Shown: positions 1-9,554 of the stretch, in pieces
Position numbering within the stretch: the first letter of the stretch is position 1
Layout: each line of letters starts with the position of its first letter
Assembly: GCF_001642475.1 (NCBI RefSeq)
Contig: NW_019173965.1
Location: 124,001-188,000 of the forward strand
DNA from: Fonsecaea monophora
Taxonomy: Eukaryota; Ascomycota; Eurotiomycetes; Chaetothyriales; Herpotrichiellaceae
DNA length: 64,000 bases
Reading direction: 5' to 3'
Position numbers and translations under genes: made by a program
The notes under the pieces: generated by a model
What the model saw: the letters and a program-made list of their open reading frames with translations, nothing else
Database searches by the model: none
Told to the model about the DNA's origin: nothing

Positions 1-1878
1 TCGCACTTTGGGAGAGGTCAATTCAGAATCGCTCGAAGTGTCTTATGATCATCTGGCTTCCACCAAAGCTATCCTGGCATACTTTCTTGCCAATGCTCCG
101 TCGGAGATGCTCAAGATCTTCGATAAAGCCGCCTTTGAGGTCGTTCGACTACATTATCCGAACTACGAACTGATTCACCCGGAGATCCATGTTCGAATCT
201 CAGATTTGCCGGTTCAATATACTTTGCGGCAACTGCGACAGTCACACCTCAATTGTCTTGTTCGAGTGTCCGGAGTGGTCACTAGACGAACTGGGGTCTT
301 CCCACAACTCCAAATGGTCAAGTTCACATGTCAGAAGTGCGGTGTAACTCTTGGGCCATTTGCCCAGGAGTCAACATCAACCGAAGTCAAATTGACTTTC
401 TGCCAGAACTGTCAGTCGCGGGGTCCTTTCACGCTGAACAGCGAGAAGACCGTCTACCGGAACTATCAGAAATTGACCTTGCAGGAGTCGCCCGGCACCG
501 TGCCAGCGGGTCGTTTACCACGACACAGAGAAGTCATTCTTCTTGCGGACTTGATTGACAAGGCGAAGCCCGGCGAAGAGGTTGAAGTGACTGCAATTTA
601 TCGCAATAACTACAGTGGTCAGCTCAATAACAAGAATGGTTTCCCCGTGTTTGCAACAATGCTTGAAGCCAACCACGTTATCAAAACCCACGATCAACTC
701 GCTGGGTTCCGACTGACAGAGGAGGACGAACGACAAATCAGGGCTCTTTCGAAAGACCCCAACATCGTGGAAAAAATCGTTGATTCAATTGCCCCCTCAA
801 TTTATGGGCATCGGGATATCAAGACAGCAGTTGCGCTCTCTCTCTTCGGTGGTGTCAGCAAAGAGGCCCAAGGCAAACACAAAATCCGCGGCGATATCAA
901 TGTCCTACTGCTTGGTGATCCTGGCACAGCCAAGTCGCAAGTGTTGAAGTATATCGAGAAGACCGCACATCGAGCAGTCTTCGCAACAGGACAGGGGGCG
1001 TCTGCAGTTGGTCTGACTGCCTCTGTTCGCAAGGACCCGCTCACACAAGAATGGGGACTTGAAGGTGGTGCTCTTGTCCTGGCTGATCGTGGCACCTGCC
1101 TGATCGACGAGTTCGACAAGATGAACGATGCCGATCGAACTTCTATCCACGAAGCCATGGAACAACAGACCATCTCCATCAGTAAAGCTGGTATTGTCAC
1201 CACGCTTCAGGCACGCTGCGCCATCGTTGCTGCAGCCAATCCAAGTGGAGGCCGATACAACAGTACCATTCCTTTTAGCCAAAATGTCGAGCTCACAGAG
1301 CCGATTTTGTCTCGTTTCGACATTTTATGTGTGGTCCGAGATACAGTTGACCCCGATGAAGACGAGCGGCTTGCAAACTTTGTGGTCAACAGCCATGGAC
1401 GAGCGCATCCCGCAAGACTCGAGATGGACGCTGGAGACATTGCCGCCATGGAGACTGAACCCCAGAATGCAATCAACAATGGCGAACCACGGCAAGAAGG
1501 AGCAATTCCCCAGGAGTTACTTCGCAAGTACATCATGTATGCCCGAGAAAAGTGTCGGCCGAAACTCTATCAGATCGATCAAGATAAAGTGGCTAGGCTC
1601 TTCGCAGATATGCGAAGAGAGTCTCTCGCAACGGGCGCGTACCCTATCACGGTTGGTCATTGACAGATGAAGGCATTATGTTGTGTGGCTAACTCCTTCT
1701 GCAGGTCCGTCATCTTGAAGCAATCATGAGAATTGCAGAAGCATTCTGCAAAATGAGACTGTCTGATTTCTGCTCTTCGCAAGACATTGACCGTGCGATT
1801 GCGGTGACTGTCGATTCATTTGTCGGCAGTCAAAAGCTGAGTTGCAAGAAGGCACTTGCCAGAGCATTTGCAAAGTAG
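1..1878 (+). CDS. MCM2: DNA replication licensing factor MCM2 (5' partial)
   Basis: Subunit of the nuclear MCM2-7 replicative helicase. The gene enters the window already open (the frame runs from base 2) and about 609 residues are visible. Exon a ends at 1651, an intron spans 1652-1704 (GTTGGT donor, CTAAC branch, CAG acceptor), and the last exon 1705-1878 ends in TAG. Seen: a C-x2-C...C-x2-C zinc finger (near 330-400), Walker A GDPGTAKS (914-937), Walker B CLIDEFDKM (about 1098-1124) and an arginine finger SRFD (near 1310). The order and spacing are those of the MCM AAA+ core, and the N-terminal OB region matches MCM2 rather than MCM3-7. The donor is GTTGGT rather than the usual GTAAGT/GTGAGT, but splicing restores the conserved PITVRHLEA join. 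The N-terminal third, normally acidic, lies outside the window. Confidence 0.95.
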
Positions 1879-2568
1879 GTCACAAACTCCACCGTGTATG
1901 TATTTCGCTGACATGAGGTTGCAGATACACGTTACGCCGTCCAGAGCGTCAGCGAACTCGTGTGGCTGGAAGGGGTACCAATCCTGTGGCAACAGTTGCG
2001 GCATGAGACCCGAGTGTTGGATATTTGTGTGTGGAAGTCCTACAAGTACAGTGCTGATGATCGTATTATGACTTGGGGTTGGCTGCATAGTTGATCTATA
2101 TGAGAGAAATACCCAGATAAATGGTCCATATTGACAGGAGCACAATCACTCCATATTGCTAGATTGTTCCTGACCCTCTCCAACTTTTGTGACATTCTGA
2201 GTCCACGATAAGATTGTGGCCAAAAAGATCTTAGCGCCGATCAACGCGTATTCGAACGCGTAAAGTGGATCACGAAAGGGCGTGTCTTTCTGCCTTTCGT
2301 GACGACACCACATTCTTTGCAGTAACGGCACCCAGGGTTGAGGTCGAGGTCGAGGTCGAGGATCGAGAATGATATCTGAGCAGGAAAGTCAGACTACTTG
2401 TGACCTTGTTTTCTATTAATACTTGTCTAAGGCTTTGGGAGGCAATTTGTTCTCTGATCCTCTCATCGCTGTCGTTTACGGAGACTCTCTTGCGCGGAAA
2501 GCCTCGGACTGGATATCAGTTCCTGCAGCGTCCCCTTTTGCGCCTACACCTAGACTACAGCGGTAGTA
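1879..2568. other. Intergenic: MCM2 3' end to LSH-like promoter
   Basis: No coding gene seen. It should hold the 3' UTR of MCM2 and the promoter and leader of the downstream remodeller. An in-frame TAG sits six codons before the next start (2551-2553). A short GAGGTC hexamer array lies near 2338-2359. Confidence 0.6.
2338..2359 (+). repeat. GAGGTC hexamer tandem array
   Basis: About three and a half copies of a GAGGTC/GAGGTT hexamer, 210-230 bp upstream of the LSH-like start codon. A simple repeat; a regulatory role is only a possibility. Confidence 0.7.
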
Positions 2569-5304
2569 ATGGCAACAAGATCTTCGTCATCGGAGCCAAC
2601 GACACCAGCTATGTCTTCTGGCAAAAGCACCCCTCCCACCTCGCCACTCGATGGCAGCATCGCAGAGGTCCAAACCGAGACCGGCGACGACAAGAAAGAG
2701 CAAGATACGAACAAAATGGAGGTGGACACAGACAATGTCGAAGAGATGGACTACAAGACACGGGCACTCACAAATCTCCTCAAGACGAGCTCCGTTTTTG
2801 TTGCGATCATGGCGGACAAGATGAAGCAGGAACAGAAGCGCAATCAGGAGCAAGCCAGACGGGCGGCGACGAAGAAGAAACAAGAAGCTGCCAAAAACGC
2901 CGAGTCGAAAGGCCCAACAAGAAAGTCTACAAGAGGCCATGCTCAAGATGAGCGCGTGGCAGACGAGCCGGAGAAAGAAGGGAAGAGGGTCACGCGCGGT
3001 CGAGGTGGACCGCCCAAGAAGGCCAATGCTGCAAAGAAAAACATAACTGATTACTTCGACGCGAATACTCTTCAGGCCTCCAAAGAGGGTCCCACGGTCC
3101 AGGAAGCCCTTGCAGAGGCCGCTGATGAATATGAAGGCGAAGGACTCGGTGCTCAAGACCTTATCGCAACAGAGCAGCCTGCTCTAGTCACTGGAGGGAA
3201 AATGAAGCACTATCAACTGGAAGGACTAGAGTGGTTAAAATCGCTCTGGATAAACGGTCTCTCCGGCATCATGGCGGACGAGATGGGTCTGGGGAAGACT
3301 TTACAAGCCATCTCATTGATTGCCTTCTTGAAAGGGAACAATGTCTCCGGCCCTTTTCTAATCGCAGCTCCCTTGAGTACTGTGAGAAACTGGGTGGAAG
3401 AATTCAAACACTGGACTCCTAGTATCAACACGATTCTCTACCATGGGAGCAAGGAAGAGCGCGCAACCATGAGGCGGAAAAGCATGAGGATCCAAGATCA
3501 GCACAAATACGAGTTTCCGATCGTTGTCACCAGCTACGAGATTTGCATGAACGACCGAAAATTCCTGGCAAACTATCAATGGAACTACATCATTGTGGAT
3601 GAAGGACATCGCCTGAAGAACATGAACTGCAAACTGATCAAAGAGTTGATGACATACACATCTGCCAATCGACTTCTGATCACAGGCACGCCGTTACAGA
3701 ACAATATTGCAGAGCTTTGGTCGTTGCTTCATTTCTTACTCCCCGAGGTTTTCAATGACCTTGACAGCTTCGAACGGTGGTTCGACTTCTCAAGTGTTTT
3801 GGAAGGCAAGCAGGAGGCTGACGAGAAGACGCTGAGTCGCAGAAACAATCTCGTGTCGACTATGCATGCCATTCTAAAGCCATTCCTTCTCCGGCGGGTC
3901 AAAGCGGACGTCGAGTCAGACCTCCCGAAGAAACGGGAGTACATCTTGTATGCACCCCTGACCTCCGAACAGAAGGACTTGTATCGGGAGATCATCGCAG
4001 GCACGAGCAGGTCGTATTTGGAAGAAAAGGCCATTGAACGCATTGACGCTAGAAGCCGCACGGCTTCTCTCAAGCGTAAAGCAGCCACCAGCGGCCGCGG
4101 AACACCCCAGAAGAGTTTGAAACCCAGTCGAGATTCCACACCAGCCTCTATTGCTTCCACCGGCTCCGTTCGACGGGGCCGCAAAGGAGCCCGCACAAGC
4201 TATCGGGACGTAACAGACCGGGAATTCAATGCTCGACTTCGCCGGATCGAACAAGGCGAAGAAGACATCAGCCTGGACCGCGCGTCTCCATCTCCCGGCT
4301 CCCAAGATGTTTCATCGGATGACGCAGAAGAGCTCGAAAGAGCACAAACGTTCAAGCTTGCAAAGAAGGAGATTGCCGCTAAGAAACTTCAGAACCCCCT
4401 GATGCAAGCCCGACTAGCGTGCAACAGTCCGCACAACTTCTACTGGCCATGGAAACCAAGCACAGCAGCCGAGGAGCAGTCAGGCGACTTCCCACGCGTG
4501 GATGAAAGTCTCGTCACGGCTTCAGGGAAAATTCTTGTGCTTGACACGTTACTCCCCCGACTTTTCCGTCTAGGCCACAAAGTCCTCATTTTCAGCCAAT
4601 TCAAAAACACACTGGATATCTTGGAAACGTATGCGACTGAACTGCGCGGCTGGAAGGCGTGTCGCATTGATGGCTCGGTCGCCCAAGAGGAGCGTTACGA
4701 GCAGATTACCAACTTCAATACGGACAAGTCTTACAACTTGTTCCTCTTGACCACCCGAGCTGGTGGGCAAGGAATCAATTTAACCGCAGCAGATACGGTG
4801 ATTCTATTCGATTCCGACTGGAATCCGCAGCAAGATTTACAGGCGATGGACCGCGCACACCGTATTGGCCAGACAAAACCTGTCATTGTGTACCGCCTTG
4901 CAACACGGGGAACCGTAGAGGAGGCTCTGCTCCTTAAGGCTGACACAAAGAGGAAACTCGAGAAACTGGTCATTCAAAAAGGCAAATTCAGGTCTCTTCT
5001 GTCGTCTGGCATTGATGCAGATGATGTTAAAGGCGCGCTTGTCAACGACGAGTTTGAAAAGTATGATGTCCCGCATCTAGAGGATGATGAGAACGAAGCG
5101 AAAGGAAAACACCGAAAGAGGAGGCCGATTCTCAGCGAAGAGGAGCTGAAGATATTGACAGATCGGAGCGATGAGGCTTACGAGCGGGCGGCGAAGGGAT
5201 TGGACATGGGAGGCGAAGGAAGTGCATTCCAGGTCGCTGAAACCAAAAGGGGAGGGACGACGGCGGACGTCCTTGACGATTTGACGGTCAGGACTAAGCC
5301 ATGA
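2569..5304 (+). CDS. SNF2-family chromatin remodeller, LSH/DDM1/Irc5 type
   Basis: Single-exon 911-aa SWI2/SNF2 ATPase predicted to slide or remodel nucleosomes in the nucleus. Seen: Ser/Thr-rich and Lys-rich N-terminus (1-150), SNF2 N-terminal lobe with Walker A DEMGLGKT (about 238-245), motif II DEGH (about 344-347), motif III LLITGTPLQNN, a charged insert (about 480-620), and a helicase C lobe ending in the RAHRIGQ motif (about 763-768). There is no bromodomain, chromodomain or SANT/SLIDE domain. The long insert and the NSPHNFYWPW segment fit the HELLS/DDM1/Irc5 branch, which includes Neurospora MUS-30. The start is fixed by the first ATG after an in-frame TAG at 2551. Paralogues in the same group cannot be excluded without a tree. 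Confidence 0.9.
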   Translation: MATRSSSSEPTTPAMSSGKSTPPTSPLDGSIAEVQTETGDDKKEQDTNKMEVDTDNVEEMDYKTRALTNLLKTSSVFVAIMADKMKQEQKRNQEQARRAATKKKQEAAKNAESKGPTRKSTRGHAQDERVADEPEKEGKRVTRGRGGPPKKANAAKKNITDYFDANTLQASKEGPTVQEALAEAADEYEGEGLGAQDLIATEQPALVTGGKMKHYQLEGLEWLKSLWINGLSGIMADEMGLGKTLQAISLIAFLKGNNVSGPFLIAAPLSTVRNWVEEFKHWTPSINTILYHGSKEERATMRRKSMRIQDQHKYEFPIVVTSYEICMNDRKFLANYQWNYIIVDEGHRLKNMNCKLIKELMTYTSANRLLITGTPLQNNIAELWSLLHFLLPEVFNDLDSFERWFDFSSVLEGKQEADEKTLSRRNNLVSTMHAILKPFLLRRVKADVESDLPKKREYILYAPLTSEQKDLYREIIAGTSRSYLEEKAIERIDARSRTASLKRKAATSGRGTPQKSLKPSRDSTPASIASTGSVRRGRKGARTSYRDVTDREFNARLRRIEQGEEDISLDRASPSPGSQDVSSDDAEELERAQTFKLAKKEIAAKKLQNPLMQARLACNSPHNFYWPWKPSTAAEEQSGDFPRVDESLVTASGKILVLDTLLPRLFRLGHKVLIFSQFKNTLDILETYATELRGWKACRIDGSVAQEERYEQITNFNTDKSYNLFLLTTRAGGQGINLTAADTVILFDSDWNPQQDLQAMDRAHRIGQTKPVIVYRLATRGTVEEALLLKADTKRKLEKLVIQKGKFRSLLSSGIDADDVKGALVNDEFEKYDVPHLEDDENEAKGKHRKRRPILSEEELKILTDRSDEAYERAAKGLDMGGEGSAFQVAETKRGGTTADVLDDLTVRTKP

Positions 5305-6153
5305 TGAGCCTGTCCGTTAGATGTACAGTTGGAGTGGTTGTCTTAGGGAGGTTCTTTGGGACGAATGGGATAGACGAGGCCGAATATTGGATGTTCTTTG
5401 CAACATGCATGTCATGTACGAGGTAATTTCGTTGCCGATACCTCATCGTCAGTCCTGAATCCTGGGGGAGTGAGTGGATGGTGACCCAGCCTGACACGTG
5501 ACAAAGGATAATCTTCGGCCTGTGTAGATCACGTGGACCTATGGATGAGCATCCCACATTGCGTAGAAATTCTAGTCCACTTCGTGTATCATAACTATGA
5601 TGGGACCAAGCGGCCGTTGGAACGATTTCCTCGCCTGAATATCCAATTTCTGCCGCTTCGGTATCCAATGATCTTTCCAATGCTCGAAACAACTCTCCAC
5701 CGCGGGCCGGGTGGCCGCCACAGTGCCCAAGCGCGTCCATCCACGTGTGCGTCCCATCACACCCACACAACCCTCAGATATGGGGTTATGCACCGAGAAT
5801 GTGAAGAGAGCCAAGGAACATTTACCAAGAAGAGCGTTGGTGTAGGTGGCACGGTTGGTCAGGAGGATTCTGGACGGAACCCATGAACAGCCGAAAATGT
5901 GCCTGATATCAAAGACCCATCTCCGCATTTCAGCCGGGCGGCATGGCTGATTTGAGAAGTTCCGTGGCTGATCAGGCAAGTCGCAGTATCCACGCTGGTA
6001 GGATACTACAACCTTCACTTTTAGCTTGGATCTGGCGGGGAGGCTCAGCAGATTCTTTCACGGTTACCAGGTCTGAAGATAAAAACTGTGCCTTGTGCGA
6101 AAAGTCAAGACGCGTTGAGGAAGCCGGCCTGCTCGAGGAATACGAAACCCACC
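5305..6153. other. Intergenic: GH31 promoter region with three CACGTG boxes
   Basis: No gene supported; several open frames here are short and unlike proteins. Three CACGTG E-boxes occur at 5495-5500, 5530-5535 and 5742-5747, upstream of the GH31 gene. Confidence 0.55.
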
Positions 6154-8546
6154 ATGTTACTCTCCAAAGATGAGACTCTGCACTATACCTACGATTCCGA
6201 ACGGGTTCAGATCGAAGCCTGGGGTCCGAATGCCCTTCGGATTCGTGCCACCAAGTTTCATACCCTGCCGTCGGAAGACTGGGCTTTGACAATTCCGCCG
6301 CCCAAGACCGATGTATCTATTTCTATGAATGATGGGCATGCGTCAATCAGCAACGGCAATATCTGTGCCATGATATCTTCGCGGGGCAAGATTACTGTCA
6401 AAAATTCCAAGGGCGAGTTACTGCTTGAAGAGTACCAGCGCAACCGTTCGGATGTCGAGGATCCAAAATGCAGCGCCTTGATGATCGAAGCAAGGGAGTT
6501 CAAGCCCTTGTTGGGTGGTGACTACCATTTGACCTACCGTCTGGAATCCATTGATCGGAATGAGAAGATCTACGGTATGGGCCAGTATCAGCAACCATTT
6601 CTTGACCTCAAAGGACTGGACCTCGAAATGGCCCAGCGCAATTCTCAGGCAAGCGTGCCTTTCATGCTCTCTAATCTAGGATACGGCATGCTATGGAACA
6701 ACCCAGCCGTCGGCAGAGCTGTGCTGGGAAAGAACACGATGAGCTTCGAGGCTTATTCCACGAGGGTGCTTGATTATTGGGTTGTGGCTTGTGACACCCC
6801 GACCCAGATCATCGAAGCTTATGCGGACATCACGGGCAAGGTACCGATGATGCCTGAATACGGACTGGGCTTTTGGCAGTGCAAATTGAGATATCAAACT
6901 CAGGAAGAGCTTCTGGATGTTGCACGAGAGTATCGAAGACGAAACCTGCCGCTTGATGTTATCGTGGTGGATTTCTTTCATTGTAGGTCTCCACGTCCTA
7001 TTTGATGGCTACGTGCCACCTGCGCACAGGAAACTGACGCGTATAACAGGGCCGAAGCAAGGAGAATGGAAGTTCGACCCCACATACTGGAAAGACCCCG
7101 GTGAGTCTGCCATGCGAAGACTGTTATCGACGTGGAAGGAGTCGGCGACAGAGTCAGCGCCTGAGTTCCACTTTCCCCCTCCTTCTTCCGCCATCAAACT
7201 CCAACTCGACTCTTTCTCGCCGCACTCTACCCCTGAAAAGGGCCCTGCTATCAAGGTGGAAGAATATAGCTCTGACGAAGTGTCGTGACGCTTGGTACTA
7301 CAGACGACATGATCAAGGAGCTCAAGTCGATGAAGATTGAACTCCTTGTCTCCATCTGGCCGACAGTCGACAAGCGATCTGAAAACTACGACTACATGCT
7401 GGAAAACGGCCTTCTGATCCGGCAAGACCGAGGACTGCGGATCTCGATGGACTTTCAAGGAGAGACCGTCCACGCTGATTTCACGAATCCGGCCACAAGA
7501 GAATTTGTCTGGAATACGGTCAAGAAGAATTACTACGACAAGGGTGTGAAGCTTTTCTGGCTTGACGAGGCGGAGCCAGAGTACAGTGCCTATGACTTTG
7601 ATATTTATCGGTACCATAGCGGGAGTTTGTTGAGCACCGGGAATGCATATCCAGTTGAATACGCCAAGGCCTTCTATGAGGGAATGGTGAAGGATGGCAA
7701 GCAGAAGGACGTCTGCAATCTTATCCGCTGTGCTTGGGCCGGAAGTCAGAGGTTTGGGACGCTGCTGTGGAGCGGTGACATTGCAAGCAGCTGGGAGAGT
7801 TTTCGAGACCAATTTGCGGCTGGTTTGAATGTGGGGATTGCGGGCATCCCATGGTGGACTACGGACATTGGTCAGTCAACTCTGTCAACGCTGCTCTATA
7901 CATTATGCTGACTCCGTCAAGGTGGCTTTCATGGAGGAGATCCCAAGTACCCCGAATTCCGTGAGCTCTGCACTCGATGGTTCCAATACGGTGAGTGGAT
8001 CAAGCAAGAAGCCCCGCCTATATTGCCGTCGCCCTCTGAGACTGTAATGCTGATTTGGTTTCAGGCTGTTTCTGCCCTGTCTTCCGCCTCCATGGCGATC
8101 GTGAGCCCAAGCAGCCCCAACACGGCACCACCGGTGGCGCGACCTGCCTCTCTGGGGCGCCGAACGAAATCTGGTGCTACGGCGAAGAGTGTTACCAGAT
8201 CATGAAAAAGTACCTTTTCCTGCGCGAGAGACTCCGTCCGTACATCCGCGACCTCATGGCCCAAGCACACAACAAGGGCACGCCGGTGATCAGGACCTTG
8301 TTCCTGGAGTTTCCCGACGACAAGAGGTGTTGGCAGGTCGAGGACCAGTACATGTTCGGACACAAGTATCTCGTCGCGCCGGTCATGTGCCCGGGCATGA
8401 CCACGAGGAAGGTGTACCTGCCGAGGGGTGCCACGTGGCAAAGGTTCGATGATGGGGAGGTCCAAGATGGGCAGACTTTTGTGGGTGGAAGGGAGGTTCA
8501 GGTGGATTGTCCACTGCACGTGATGCCTGTGTTTGGGCGAATTTGA
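6154..8546 (+). CDS. Glycoside hydrolase family 31 (alpha-glucosidase/alpha-xylosidase-like)
   Basis: Predicted 665-aa retaining alpha-glycosidase. Exons 6154-6982, 7050-7100, 7304-7870, 7922-7990 and 8065-8546; each splice restores a family motif (VDFFHWPKQGEW, WKDPDDMIKEL, TTDIGGFHGGDP, FQYGCFCPVFR). Seen: N-terminal beta domain, then the TIM barrel with the nucleophile motif WLDEAEPE (Asp near 381) and the acid/base motif WSGDIASSW (Asp near 449), then HGDREP and a short C-terminal sheet. No signal peptide is visible, so it is probably intracellular. An in-frame ATG at 6088 exists, but 6154 has a better context (CCACCATG) and starts where relatives start. The substrate cannot be read from sequence. 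Intron 2 is long (203 bp) and CT-rich. Confidence 0.9.
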
Positions 8547-9554
8547 AAGGGTCAGGGCTGAATGAGTTCATCAACGAGGCGGTTTCCAAAGGCGGTTTCA
8601 CCGTATCGCCCTGATGGCAGGTCACTGTACCCGAGCCTTTCAAATAGGTAAAAAAGGCACCTCTTCCAACATGTATGGATTCTGGAAGACACATTCTCTA
8701 CATGTGTCAACCCTTGTATGGATGAAAGGGCGGCGGAGTACGGGGGCTGGGGCTGGGTGGAGGGAAGCAAGGCTGCGCCTGCGCCAGCGCCACAAAAGGG
8801 GTCCCCCCTCCTTACAGATCTAGTATCACGAGGCACCGCGACGGGATCGAATCCTTGCAGTAGCGTAATATAATGCGAGTTGTAGTACTTGTCGTCCAAA
8901 GGACTACATATCACCTATCCAGGTGCAACAAAGGCGTAGGGCGAGGCAAAGGATAGTTATAGGGGGATCAGGCACTAAGCCCAATTGGTATCTATACCAG
9001 GTCTTGGCATATATATTCCAAACCGTGACATCCCTTATCTTGGCGTCGCTGTTTGTCGCCATTACCAACGTCTATGATTTTTGAGCAGGAGGGAGAAGCT
9101 GTGGCGCACGCAAGGCGAACTGGCACCGCCCAGTAACCCAGCCATTGGTGACCAGAGTTGACCAGGACGAGCCATTGGCTCGGCAGCAGCCCAATGCGTT
9201 GTCCTGGGGCTGTGTCAAGATATTGCAGCCTGTGGTTGGAAACCTCAAAGTCTCTGCCCAAGTATCATCTTTTTCGACTTGGTGAGGGCGACAGATTCGC
9301 ACAAGATCGATTCAATTCACACCCACCCTCCTACAGAACTTGCTATAAAACAGTTGTGGAAAGCTTGTAACGCGCGACCAGCGACCCATTCCTCAGACTT
9401 TGATTTCGATCGCGGGGCAGGAACAGTCAGCACTTTGTGCCTGTAGTGATTCAGCCTCAGCCCTTCTGTTACAGGTCCTTACTGATATTGAGAGTCTCCT
9501 TTTCATCAGCCCGTTTGACATCGCCTAAAGAATCGTCTACAGATTGATCCCATC
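8547..9554. other. Intergenic: GH31 3' region and NLR promoter
   Basis: No coding gene seen. A TATAAAA element at 9344-9350 lies about 205 bp before the STAND gene start. Confidence 0.55.
9344..9350 (+). promoter_or_regulatory. Candidate TATA box of the STAND/NLR gene
   Basis: TATAAAA in a non-coding stretch 205 bp upstream of the ATG at 9555. Placement fits a core promoter with a leader of roughly 170 bases; there is no other support. Confidence 0.35.
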
